A stretch of 21,191 nt of DNA from an uncultured Actinomyces sp. (GTDB lineage: Bacteria; Actinomycetota; Actinomycetes; Actinomycetales; Actinomycetaceae), in contig CABKMZ010000032.1 of NCBI GenBank assembly GCA_902373545.1, positions 1 to 21,191 of the forward strand, written 5' to 3'. The position numbers were made by a program, and so were the translations under genes. Positions within the stretch are counted from its first letter, which is position 1; every line of letters starts with the position of its first letter. Positions 1 to 6,755 of this stretch are shown here, piece after piece. Below the pieces are notes generated by a model. It was not told the origin of the DNA. It worked only from the letters and a program-made list of their open reading frames with translations, and made no database searches.

Positions 1-1043
1 CCCTGCCCCGCTTCGAGGACAAGGACGGCCTGCGCATCTACCGCCTGCCGACCAAGAGTATCTTCAAGCAGCGCTACCCCTTCTTCAAGCGCGACGCCCG
101 CTTCAAGGAAACGATGGCCGCCGTCGAGGCCGAGAACGCGGATTTCTACATCGTTAACACGCGTTTCCACCTGACGAGCCTGCTCGGCGCTCGCCTCGCG
201 CACCGCCTGGGCCGCCCGGTCGCACTCATCGAGCACGGCACCGCGCACATGAGCGTGGGCAACCCCGTGCTGGACTTCTTCGGCGCCATCTACGAGCACG
301 GCCTGACCCACTTCGTCAAGAAGCACGTGACCTCCTACTATGGGGTGTCGCGCAACTGCAACAAGTGGCTGCGTCACTTCACAATCAAGGCCTCGGGCGT
401 GTGGTATAACGCGGTGACGCCCGAGGATACGGCCGTGGCCGACGACCGCTACGAACGCCTGTGGCCGCGCGGGGGCGAGGGCTCCGAGATCGTCATCTCC
501 TACGCGGGCCGCCTCATCGCCGAGAAGGGCATCGTCGCGCTGCTGGACGCCTTCGCGCGCCTGCGCGCCGAGCTGCCCGACGTACCGCTGCGCCTGGCTG
601 TCGCTGGCTCCGGCCCCATCGAAGACGAGCTGCACGCACGCTACGGCTCCGACCCCGCCGTGACGTTCCTCGGCAAGCTGGACTTCCCCGGCGTCATGAG
701 CCTCTACCGTCGTTCCGACGTGTTCGTCTACCCGTCGATGTACCCCGAGGGTCTGCCCACCTCCATCCTCGAGGCTGCCCTAGGCGACTGCGCGATCATT
801 GCGACGCCGCGCGGCGGGACCGAAGAAGTTATCACCTCCCCCGCCCTGGGCTGGATCGTCGACGGCGCCACGTCGGAGCAGCTCACGAACGCGCTCGTGC
901 CCGCCCTGCGCGAGGCCGTCACCGACCCGGTGCGTCGCGCCTCGTGCGCGGCGGCCGTCGGCGCGCGGGTGCGCGAGCACTTCACGTGGGCATCGGTTGC
1001 CCGCGAGGTTGCCTCCGTCATCGACGAGGCCGTGGCCCGCTAA
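1..1043 (+). CDS. Glycosyltransferase family 4 (GT-B), 5'-truncated by window edge
   Basis: The reading frame is open from the first bases (frame beginning at base 3) to the TAA at 1041-1043, so the gene starts outside the window; the ATG at 114 is internal. The C-terminal half is a classic GT4 nucleotide-sugar-binding Rossmann domain. It has a 'YAGRLIAEKG' strand-loop, 'VAGSGP', 'VTFLGKL', and the donor-binding 'PSMYPEGLPTSILEAA' segment, which contains the E-x7-E motif, followed by 'TPRGGTEEVI'. GT4 enzymes transfer a sugar from an activated nucleotide donor to a lipid, glycan or small-molecule acceptor on the cytoplasmic face. The acceptor cannot be told from this fragment. No signal peptide or membrane segment is visible in the part present. 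Family assignment is firm; substrate is unknown. Confidence 0.9.
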   Translation, partial: LPRFEDKDGLRIYRLPTKSIFKQRYPFFKRDARFKETMAAVEAENADFYIVNTRFHLTSLLGARLAHRLGRPVALIEHGTAHMSVGNPVLDFFGAIYEHGLTHFVKKHVTSYYGVSRNCNKWLRHFTIKASGVWYNAVTPEDTAVADDRYERLWPRGGEGSEIVISYAGRLIAEKGIVALLDAFARLRAELPDVPLRLAVAGSGPIEDELHARYGSDPAVTFLGKLDFPGVMSLYRRSDVFVYPSMYPEGLPTSILEAALGDCAIIATPRGGTEEVITSPALGWIVDGATSEQLTNALVPALREAVTDPVRRASCAAAVGARVREHFTWASVAREVASVIDEAVAR

Positions 1044-1421
1044 GCTGGACCGTCAGACCTGGGGCGCTGACCTGCGTCCTAAATTCTTGGACGCGTTCAT
1101 TCGTAGCCATTATGCGGCTTCCTATAGGGCCTGATCTCGCAATGACGCTGGGATCAGGCCCTTGAGCTTGACGTCGATGCCCAAGCGGCCCATTGTCGGG
1201 ATATCTACAGTGCGACGATCCAGCAACATGTTGGCCTTTTCTCCCCATTGGGGCGGCTCTCAAGCCTGACCTACCACATATGCCTGATCGACACACAATC
1301 ACCTCACTTTGTCCATACAATACAGCTCGACGCGCCGATACTCCAGCTCCCCATGGATCCTGATACCATGTAACTGTATTTATTTCACGAGGCCGAAGTC
1401 CTGCCATACTGAAGGTCACCT
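1044..1421. other. 378-base intergenic region between glycosyltransferase and gntR
   Basis: I see no convincing gene here. It holds the 11-bp hairpin at 1126-1162, a short minus-strand open frame (1122-1229) that I do not recognise, and a small inverted repeat CATGG-N9-CCATG (1352-1370) about 50 bases upstream of the gntR start. The last could be an autoregulatory operator. The stretch nearest gntR is visibly more AT-rich than the flanking genes, as expected for a promoter region, but no clean -35/-10 pair stands out. Confidence 0.5.
1126..1162 (+). terminator. Perfect 11-bp inverted repeat downstream of the glycosyltransferase
   Basis: AGGGCCTGATC (1126-1136) pairs perfectly with GATCAGGCCCT (1152-1162) across a 15-base loop. 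It lies about 80 bases after the glycosyltransferase stop. No U-tract follows on either strand, so it is at best a non-canonical terminator or an RNA-stabilising hairpin. Confidence 0.4.
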
Positions 1422-2189
1422 ATGCCCAACGCATCCAAGGCTGCCACTAGCACGCCTTATATCCCGGACATTACGCTGGATCGCTCTTCTCCCGTTCCGT
1501 TGTACTTTCAGATCTCCGAACCCATTGCTGAACTCATCAACACCGGAGCGTTGCCCGCAGACACTCGACTCGAAGACGAGCTATCGATGGCTGCTCGCTT
1601 GCACGTCTCACGCCCAACCGCGCGCCAGGCCCTGCAGCGTCTCGTCGACCGCGGCCTCCTGACACGACGCCGCGGCGTCGGCACGATCGTCTCCCCGAGG
1701 CAGGTTCACCGGCCCATGGAACTCACCTCCCTCATGAAGGACCTGGTTGAGGCCGGCCACAAGGTACAGACGACGATCCAGCGCTACGAGGCGCACCCCG
1801 CCACGGAGGCCGAGGCCGAGGTACTGAAGATCGAGGCAGGAACGCTGATCGTTCACATCGAACGCACGCGCTTTACGAACAACGAACCGATCGCTGTGCT
1901 CACAAACCTCATCCCAGCGGACATTGCCCCCACGATGCAGGAACTCGAGTCTGGCTCTCTCTACGATCTCATGCGCGAGCGAGGCGTCACCCTCACCTCA
2001 GCCCGACAGGTCATCGGGGCGCGTACCGCAACTACCAAGGAGGCCAAGCTTCTGTCCGAGCACCGCGGTGCTGCCCTGCTGACGACGCAGCGCACGACAT
2101 ACGATCCCTCCGGACGCATCGTGGAGTACGGCGACCACATCTACCGAGCATCGCGCTACTCCTTCGAGGCCAATCTTTTCGCACAGTGA
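1422..2189 (+). CDS. GntR-family transcriptional regulator, HutC/UTRA subfamily
   Basis: This 255-residue protein has an N-terminal GntR winged helix-turn-helix at about residues 25-91. The family signature is visible: 'PVPLYFQI', 'LPADTRLEDELSMAARLHVSRPTARQALQRLVDRGLLTRRRGVGT'. A UTRA effector-binding domain follows at about 105-250 ('IERTRFTNNEPIAVLTNLIP', ending 'EYGDHIYRASRYSFEANL'). Family members bind palindromic operators as dimers and release or tighten on binding sugar phosphates, amino-acid derivatives or similar ligands. The start ATG at 1422 is preceded by GAAGG at a suitable distance. No catabolic or transport operon is next to it. Downstream lie a promoter, a 31-codon open frame and the toxin cluster, so its target is uncertain; it might act on the promoter at 2221-2249. 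Size is typical for the subfamily. Confidence 0.93.
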   Translation: MPNASKAATSTPYIPDITLDRSSPVPLYFQISEPIAELINTGALPADTRLEDELSMAARLHVSRPTARQALQRLVDRGLLTRRRGVGTIVSPRQVHRPMELTSLMKDLVEAGHKVQTTIQRYEAHPATEAEAEVLKIEAGTLIVHIERTRFTNNEPIAVLTNLIPADIAPTMQELESGSLYDLMRERGVTLTSARQVIGARTATTKEAKLLSEHRGAALLTTQRTTYDPSGRIVEYGDHIYRASRYSFEANLFAQ

Positions 2190-2220
2190 CAAGGAATTGC
2201 TGCTTTGTCCTAACAAATTG

Positions 2221-2249
2221 TTGACTGGATGGCGCGCACGCCGTAGACT
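2221..2249 (+). promoter_or_regulatory. Sigma-70-type promoter TTGACT-N17-TAGACT
   Basis: A -35 TTGACT (2221-2226) and a -10 TAGACT (2244-2249) are separated by exactly 17 bases. They sit 31 bases past the gntR stop. Transcription would start near 2256 and read through a ~200-base leader containing a 31-codon ORF into the calpain-like gene. Confidence 0.6.
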
Positions 2250-2300
2250 TGTGGGCGACGGAGAATAGCCGCAAGCAATCACAAAGGTGTGCTTTCCGCC

Positions 2301-2396
2301 ATGTCCATCGAGTACACCCCCGGCCCCCTCCTGCACGCGTCCCGCATGCGGCACGGACGCGCCTCCCGCACGCATCTCGCACCACAAAGTGTTTGA
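2301..2396 (+). other. 31-codon open frame in the leader of the calpain-like gene; leader peptide or gene remnant
   Basis: ATG at 2301 to TGA at 2394-2396. The first ~20 codons almost all end in C or G, like true genes in this genome, and an AAAGG lies upstream at 2283-2287, though rather far from the start. It begins MSIEYTPGPLLHASRMR. It lies between two candidate promoters. It may be a leader peptide or the surviving 5' end of a deleted gene once downstream of gntR. I do not recognise the peptide. Confidence 0.25.
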
Positions 2397-2421
2397 CGCA
2401 CATCACTGCTGCGGCTATTGT
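2393..2421 (+). promoter_or_regulatory. Second candidate promoter TTGACG-N17-TATTGT for the calpain-like gene
   Basis: TTGACG (2393-2398) and TATTGT (2416-2421) are spaced by 17 bases. The predicted start near 2428 would give a short ~35-base leader carrying the AGAAAGGA ribosome-binding site (2448-2455) before ATG 2462. Confidence 0.5.
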
Positions 2422-2461
2422 CGGTCGCGAGGACACCACGGTTGGCGAGAAAGGACGCGCC

Positions 2462-3829
2462 ATGACTTGGTTTTCATCCATGATCCCTGGGGCCCCCGGT
2501 AACGCAGATTCCATCGCATCGGTCGCTCATGCCCTGCACGCAAGCGCCACGGAAGCAGACACCATCGAGCAGGCAGTGTCACGTATCCCGTCGTCCATCT
2601 CGACATGGAAGGGCCACGCGCACCTCGACTACCTGGAATCCCAGCAGCGAGCGCGCAGCCGCATGATCCATTTCAACGAAGGCATGACCTGTGCGGCCAA
2701 CGACGTCGAATCCTACTCGTGGAACGTACGCGCCATGCATAACTACGTGGAGAACACCCTGCGTCCCGCCGCGCAAAAGCTCGACGATGCGTTCGAGCGC
2801 ACTCCCGCCGTGCAGCGCATTAGCGCCTACTTTTCCCTCCTCGCCGAAGCGCGCACCCTCCAGGGCGAGTACAGGGAGCGCTACAACAGGCTCAAGCAAG
2901 AGGCCGAGGACCTCGCCCTCAGCCTGCAACAGGCTCTGTCGATCGAACCCGTCGCGAAGAAGTCAAAGTTCGCGGGTGGCTTCTTCGACCCCTCCCGCAC
3001 GGAGCGCCTCAGCGAGCGCGACATTGACAGGATCAACGCCGAACTCAAGGCCCTGCGCGAGGGCGGCTTCGACCTGCGCGCAATCGCTCAGGGAAGTATC
3101 GGTGACTGCTACTACCTGGCATCGCTGATGGCCGTCATGAACTCCCCCGAGGGACAGGCCCTCCTCGCCGACGGCATTCGGCCGCACTACAACCAAGACG
3201 GAACGATCGACGGCTACATCGTCACGGTCTACGACAAGCCCGGCTTCTTCTCCTCCGGTTCCTCCACGGAAGTCCTGGTGCGAGACACGTACGCCAACGG
3301 AGCGCGTTCCAGCGGGTCTGCGGGCGTCATCTCCCTGTACGAAAAGGCGTTTTCCCAGCTCCACCCGGGCGGAGTCAACAGGTCAACCTTCTTTGAAAGC
3401 GGGATAGCGGCCGGTTACCCCCGCCAGGCTCTCCCTCGCGTCACCGGTCAGGGAACATCCACGGTTCACGGGGACGGCTTCTCCGGCTTTGGAAGCGGCT
3501 ACGACGCCAGCGAACAACAGACGATCATCGAGGCCGCCAACAGCGGGCAGCCCACCATCGCCAACACGGAGTACAGCGACGCGTTCGAGAACCGAACCGC
3601 CCCCGTGGATGTGACACTGCCCAACGGGCAGGAGACGCGCATCGACATCTACCGAGGACACTCCTACGTGGTCACACACGCCGATTCGTCGGGCCTCACG
3701 CTCGTCAATCCGCACGGTACCAACACGGTCTCGGAGACGGGAAGCGCGACCCCCAACGGGGAATTCACCATCTCCTGGGAGGATTTCGGAGAGTACTACG
3801 GAAACGTCACCCTCGGTGCCGTCAAATAA
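2462..3829 (+). CDS. Calpain-like (C2 family) cysteine protease with WXG-type N-terminus; predicted T7SS effector/toxin
   Basis: I chose ATG 2462, giving 455 residues, because AGAAAGGA lies just upstream and the frame further upstream lacks protein character. Residues ~1-160 are helical: a 'PGAPGNADSIASVAHAL' opening, then W49-K50-G51 in a turn between long helices, as in WXG100/ESX-secreted N-terminal domains. Residues ~170-455 form a calpain-type domain. 'AIAQGSIGDCYYLASLMAVM' matches the Q-G-x-x-G-D-C active-site block (oxyanion Gln210, nucleophile Cys216). 'ISLYEKAFSQL' is the following helix. His400 ('YRGHSYVVT') and Asn416 ('LVNPHG') complete the triad. There is no signal peptide, which fits type VII secretion. 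Calpain-like domains are known C-terminal toxin domains of polymorphic toxins; that this one is a toxin is inferred. The next genes may encode chaperone or immunity functions. Substrate unknown; triad appears intact. Confidence 0.85.
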   Translation: MTWFSSMIPGAPGNADSIASVAHALHASATEADTIEQAVSRIPSSISTWKGHAHLDYLESQQRARSRMIHFNEGMTCAANDVESYSWNVRAMHNYVENTLRPAAQKLDDAFERTPAVQRISAYFSLLAEARTLQGEYRERYNRLKQEAEDLALSLQQALSIEPVAKKSKFAGGFFDPSRTERLSERDIDRINAELKALREGGFDLRAIAQGSIGDCYYLASLMAVMNSPEGQALLADGIRPHYNQDGTIDGYIVTVYDKPGFFSSGSSTEVLVRDTYANGARSSGSAGVISLYEKAFSQLHPGGVNRSTFFESGIAAGYPRQALPRVTGQGTSTVHGDGFSGFGSGYDASEQQTIIEAANSGQPTIANTEYSDAFENRTAPVDVTLPNGQETRIDIYRGHSYVVTHADSSGLTLVNPHGTNTVSETGSATPNGEFTISWEDFGEYYGNVTLGAVK

Positions 3830-3838
3830 CGCGGCACC
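3815..3838 (+). terminator. 7-bp hairpin spanning the stop codon of the calpain-like gene
   Basis: GGTGCCG (3815-3821) pairs with CGGCACC (3832-3838) over a 10-base loop that contains the TAA stop. No U-tract follows. It could cause partial termination or RNA processing between the toxin gene and the downstream small genes. Confidence 0.3.
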
Positions 3839-3912
3839 GCGCGCAGGGCGCACTTCTCACCTTGAGTGTCGCCGCTCCCCCAACACTTCCACCCCGACAC
3901 GATAGGCAGAAC

Positions 3913-4302
3913 ATGACTCACCAGGACCGCCGGTGGATCATCCCCGGTCACGCCGTTCGTTGCAGCCTGATCGACGGATTCGGCGAGCCGGCCATGAGCA
4001 TTCTTCGCTCGGAGATCACAGACGGGATTCCCCGCGTCACGCTCGCGGTCACATGGAAGCCCGGCGCAGGGACTCCCCCTCCCGGGATGCGCGCAGAACT
4101 GGCCCAGGGGGAGTCCGCGTCGCTCAGCAACGTCGGGAGCTTTACCCTGGTCGACATGGAAGCACCCCTCGACGGCGACATGTTCCCACGTCCGGTCATT
4201 CTCTTCGAACCCGATCCGCGCCTCATCGAGACGGCGCGCCGATACGCTGGAGCCAACGGCCTGTTCTTCCCCGACACGATCGACGATGGGAGTCACTCAT
4301 GA
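3913..4302 (+). CDS. Small predicted cytoplasmic beta-rich protein, paralogue of the 5681 lipoprotein; possible immunity/partner protein
   Basis: The 129-residue frame starts best at ATG 3913; a TTG at 3862 would add 17 residues of low-complexity sequence. No signal peptide or membrane segment is present. The body alternates short beta-type stretches: 'VRCSLIDGF', 'PRVTLAVTW', 'LAQGESASLSNVGSFTLVDM', then 'PVILFEPDPRLIETARRYAGANGLFFPD'. The lipoprotein at 5681-6163 repeats this order almost segment by segment ('LTVGESTTLDNVGTFTLIDV', 'DPQLIDTARTYAADNGLPFPGD'), so the two are paralogues. The general look recalls small actinobacterial DUF6406-type proteins, but this is from memory and unchecked. 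Its ATGA overlap with the next gene indicates translational coupling. Position right after a predicted secreted protease suggests an immunity or inhibitor role; this is inference only. Confidence 0.8.
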   Translation: MTHQDRRWIIPGHAVRCSLIDGFGEPAMSILRSEITDGIPRVTLAVTWKPGAGTPPPGMRAELAQGESASLSNVGSFTLVDMEAPLDGDMFPRPVILFEPDPRLIETARRYAGANGLFFPDTIDDGSHS

Positions 4303-4595
4303 GCAAGGGTTTCGCGTGCGACACGGACGAAATGAGGGCGTTGATCGCCACGCATGAGGCGCTGCGCTCCGACTTGGAAAGGGTCGTCGTGCCGCCGCAA
4401 GGAGCCACGTGGGGATTTTCCGTCGTGCGTGGCGCATACAAGGAGCTGGGGCAGGATTGCACTGATCGCCGAGAGATCATGCAGGAGTGGTGCACCCGCA
4501 TGTCCAAGGCCATTGAGGCGACCTCCCGCGAGTCCGAGCAAGCGGACGCCACCTGGGCGGACGTCATCAAGGACGACCGCCTCACCTCCCTCTGA
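4299..4595 (+). CDS. WXG100-sized small helical protein (putative ESX-type partner)
   Basis: ATG at 4299 overlaps the preceding stop by four bases (ATGA), so the two are probably translated together. The 98-residue product is predicted mostly helical: a first helix (about residues 8-32), a central turn with W38-G39-F40, and a second long helix (about 45-92) rich in charged residues. Length and the hairpin-with-tryptophan layout resemble WXG100 proteins, secreted as helical hairpin dimers by type VII systems, though the motif is W-G-F rather than a canonical W-x-G. A truncated homologue at 8378-8662 aligns without gaps over 94 residues, with 38 identities by hand count; both keep ACD, WGF, WC..M and the terminal TSL. 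A co-secreted partner or targeting factor for the calpain-like protein is plausible but unproven. Confidence 0.8.
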   Translation: MSKGFACDTDEMRALIATHEALRSDLERVVVPPQGATWGFSVVRGAYKELGQDCTDRREIMQEWCTRMSKAIEATSRESEQADATWADVIKDDRLTSL

Positions 4596-4666
4596 TCTCT
4601 CCGGAGCGCCGATACGCCGCGCTCTTCCCATGAACAACCACAGCGGCCGCGCAACGGGTTCGCAGG

Positions 4667-4683
4667 TATAACACGACAAGGAA
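4667..4683 (+). promoter_or_regulatory. Possible -10 element (TATAAC) and strong RBS (AAGGAA) before the DUF4268 gene
   Basis: TATAAC (4667-4672) lies just upstream of AAGGAA (4678-4683), which is 7 bases before ATG 4691. No good -35 is visible 16-18 bases upstream, so promoter activity is uncertain. The RBS supports the start choice. Confidence 0.3.
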
Positions 4684-4690
4684 ACACACG

Positions 4691-5617
4691 ATGGTCGCTC
4701 TGAGCAGGCTCGAAGAGATACGCGACTTGCGAACGGTATGGCCCCACGAGGCACTCGATTTCACCCCGTGGCTCGCGCAGGACGAGAACATGGCCCTCCT
4801 CTCTGACGCCATCGAGATTGACATGACGGTCGACGAGATAGAGTCCTGCGTCGGCGATTTCAACGTCGATATCTTCGCGTCGGAGACCGGCACGGACAGA
4901 ACAATCATCATCGAGAACCAGCTGGAAGACACCGATCACGACCACCTCGGAAAGCTGATCACCTACGCGTCTGGAAAATCAGCGGATGTGATCGTCTGGC
5001 TCGTTAAACGCGCGCGAGAGGAGCATCGAGCCGCAGTCGAATGGCTCAACAACCACACCGATGAGAACATCGGCTTCTTCCTGTGCGAAATCAAGCTGTT
5101 TCGCATCGGTTCCTCCGATCCGGCCGTGAAATTCGAGGTTGTCGAACGACCCAACGATTGGACCAAGGAAGTCAAGAAGGCGACGTCACCGGATGCGGGC
5201 CAGCAGCTACGCTACGACTACTGGGCTGCATTCCAGGACTATGCCGTTCAGGACACACGCTTTTCGCACAACTTCCGCCGTCGCAAGCCCTCGAAGGACT
5301 ATTGGATGAGTTTCGCCATCGGCTCGTCTCAGTGCCATATCGAAGCGTCACAGGTCCACAAGCGAAGCGAGGTGAGTGTCGAGCTGTACATCGATCAGGA
5401 TAAGGATCTGTTCCGCTCGCTCTACGCCATGAGGGAGACGATTGAAGCCGAGGCTGGCCTGAGCTTTGATTGGCGGGAGCTCCCGAACCGCAAAGCGAGC
5501 CGCATCATCGTCCATAAGAACGTATCATTCGACGACAGGGACCGGTGGAGTGAGCACTTTGACTGGATGATCGACACCATGCTCGCGATCAAGACAACCT
5601 TCAAGAAGTACCTGTAA
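4691..5617 (+). CDS. DUF4268 protein, PD-(D/E)XK nuclease-like
   Basis: The 308-residue protein starts at ATG 4691 behind AAGGAA. Residues ~55-105 carry a nuclease-like core: 'GDFNVDIFASETGTDRTIII' then E75-N76-Q77 and 'DHDHLGKLITYASG'. This gives the D60...E75-x-Q77 arrangement of DUF4268 members assigned to the PD-(D/E)XK fold, with Gln in place of the usual Lys. The C-terminal part (about residues 190-308) contains 'DYWAAFQDY', 'SKDYWMSFAIGSS', 'VELYIDQDKDLFRSLY' and 'DRWSEHFDWMIDTM', also typical of the family. Biochemical function of DUF4268 proteins is not well established; they often occur in accessory or defence-like regions. It lies between the small-gene pair and its lipoprotein paralogue, so it may have its own promoter. 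No signal peptide. Family call is good; nuclease activity is an inference. Confidence 0.82.
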   Translation: MVALSRLEEIRDLRTVWPHEALDFTPWLAQDENMALLSDAIEIDMTVDEIESCVGDFNVDIFASETGTDRTIIIENQLEDTDHDHLGKLITYASGKSADVIVWLVKRAREEHRAAVEWLNNHTDENIGFFLCEIKLFRIGSSDPAVKFEVVERPNDWTKEVKKATSPDAGQQLRYDYWAAFQDYAVQDTRFSHNFRRRKPSKDYWMSFAIGSSQCHIEASQVHKRSEVSVELYIDQDKDLFRSLYAMRETIEAEAGLSFDWRELPNRKASRIIVHKNVSFDDRDRWSEHFDWMIDTMLAIKTTFKKYL

Positions 5618-5680
5618 CCGGCTTCACCGCTGCGCTCGCCCGAGCGCCCCAACCGTCGACATCACTCAGGGGGTCATGTC

Positions 5681-6163
5681 ATGTCCGCACGTATCAGTCG
5701 TGGCCTTCGGATCGCCTGCGCCATCGGACTCGCCGCGTCGCTCGTTGGAGCGTGTTCGTCGCCCAACGAGGAACGCGACCTGCCTGCGTGCGATGGCACG
5801 ACCTACGTTCTTGAATCAGCGGTCAGGTATCAGCTCATCGAAGGGTTCAGCCCCCTGCGGCTCACGGGCATCGAGGCCGATGCTGCCGGCGACGCGCCAC
5901 ACGCCACGCTCACCGTGAGCTGGTCCGATGGAGTCAACGTGCCGGAGGGCATGTATCAGACCCTCACGGTCGGGGAGAGTACGACCCTCGACAACGTCGG
6001 TACCTTCACTCTCATCGACGTGCTCCCACCCTCCGGGGAGAGGCGCTGGTCGACACCGGTGGTCTGCTTCCAGCAGGACCCCCAGCTCATCGACACTGCA
6101 CGTACCTACGCCGCCGACAACGGCCTCCCCTTCCCCGGCGACGAGCGAGACAGCCAGTCCTGA
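5681..6163 (+). CDS. Predicted lipoprotein, paralogue of the 3913-4302 protein
   Basis: ATG at 5681 follows a purine-rich CAGGGGG. The 160-residue product begins with a lipoprotein signal: basic n-region (R4, R7, R10), hydrophobic stretch, and lipobox V22-G23-A24-C25, so Cys25 should be lipidated and the protein anchored on the outer face of the membrane. The mature part (about residues 45-152) is a paralogue of the cytoplasmic protein at 3913-4302, sharing the '(T)VGES..LDNVGTFTLIDV' core and the 'DPQLIDTARTYAADNGLPFP' ending. A cytoplasmic form and an envelope form of the same fold in one toxin-like cluster would fit immunity or inhibitor proteins guarding two compartments, which is inference. 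It is followed by hairpins and then by genes on the opposite strand. Confidence 0.82.
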   Translation: MSARISRGLRIACAIGLAASLVGACSSPNEERDLPACDGTTYVLESAVRYQLIEGFSPLRLTGIEADAAGDAPHATLTVSWSDGVNVPEGMYQTLTVGESTTLDNVGTFTLIDVLPPSGERRWSTPVVCFQQDPQLIDTARTYAADNGLPFPGDERDSQS

Positions 6164-6168
6164 GGGCT

Positions 6169-6244
6169 CTCATCGACCTCGATGAGTTCTGGATACCATC
6201 GTGACGATGCTCGCATAGGGAGGTCACCCCCACGCCGGGCGTGG
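6169..6244. terminator. Hairpin cluster between convergent lipoprotein and PIN genes
   Basis: Three short inverted repeats lie between two genes that end head-to-head. CTCATCGA (6169-6176) pairs with TCGATGAG (6179-6186), followed by TTCT. CATCG/CGATG surrounds TGA near 6198-6210. CCACGCC (6230-6236) pairs with GGCGTGG (6238-6244). They probably act as bidirectional termination signals, though T-tracts are poor and the loops are tight. Confidence 0.4.
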
Positions 6245-6269
6245 TGGACACTCCTGCGTGTTGACGCAA

Positions 6270-6752
6270 CTAGAGGGCGAGGCTCATTCCTCGCTGGCGA
6301 AGCATCATGAAGGGATTGAGACACTCCACCCCAAGCGCGGCACATGCATCCGGAATCTTGATCCGCCTCTTCGACCTAGGTGCCGACTTTTCATGCGTGA
6401 CGACCACCCACCCGTTTGCCAGTGCGTGCGCAACGATCCAGGAGTCCGCAACGCGTTGAAACTCGCTGACTGCCGACGGCTCATAGTTGTCTTTTGCCCA
6501 CGCCATGACCTGCTGGTAGCAGGCCACCACACGCAAGTCAGGAGCGATAAAGTGTTGCTTATGCTGCTTCGCCCAGGCCTTGAGAGGATCGTCATCGCTT
6601 GCATCGTCCAGTTCGTCGTGCACGGACTTGATACTCACGGCGTGGCGAGAGTCGAATAGCCGGACGAGGAAGTCCCAGTATCCGGGGGCCAGATCGAACG
6701 CATAGTATGCGTTTGCCGCATCGATGAAGACGTTCGTGTCCAGGACGTACAT
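6270..6752 (-). CDS. DUF4411 PIN-domain protein (predicted toxin of TA pair)
   Basis: The 160-residue protein spans a complete PIN-like domain. It begins 'MYVLDTNVFIDAANAYY' with acidic Asp5. Glu47 follows in 'SVHDELDD', Asp103 in 'RVADSWIVAHAL', and 'VVVTHEKSAP' (Glu121) then 'IKIPDACAALGVECLNPFMML' give the family's C-terminal signature. PIN proteins are Mg-dependent RNases that typically cut RNA when freed from an antitoxin. The start is three bases after the stop of the Xre/ImmA gene, so the two form one operon. The pairing of DUF4411 with an Xre-ImmA/IrrE (COG2856) partner is a recognised predicted TA arrangement in comparative genomics. All expected acidic residues are present, so it looks intact. 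RNA target unknown. Confidence 0.9.
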   Translation of the reverse strand: MYVLDTNVFIDAANAYYAFDLAPGYWDFLVRLFDSRHAVSIKSVHDELDDASDDDPLKAWAKQHKQHFIAPDLRVVACYQQVMAWAKDNYEPSAVSEFQRVADSWIVAHALANGWVVVTHEKSAPRSKRRIKIPDACAALGVECLNPFMMLRQRGMSLAL

Positions 6753-6755
6753 CTC

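Noticed and set aside
1122..1229. Minus-strand 35-codon open frame, ending GLIPASLRDQAL
   Set aside because: Too short, unrecognised, no RBS seen, and its end coincides with the 11-bp hairpin; a gene remnant cannot be excluded.
2249..2461. 71-codon upstream extension of the calpain-like gene
   Set aside because: It covers two promoter-like elements, its translation is Pro/His/Arg-rich, and a good RBS precedes ATG 2462.
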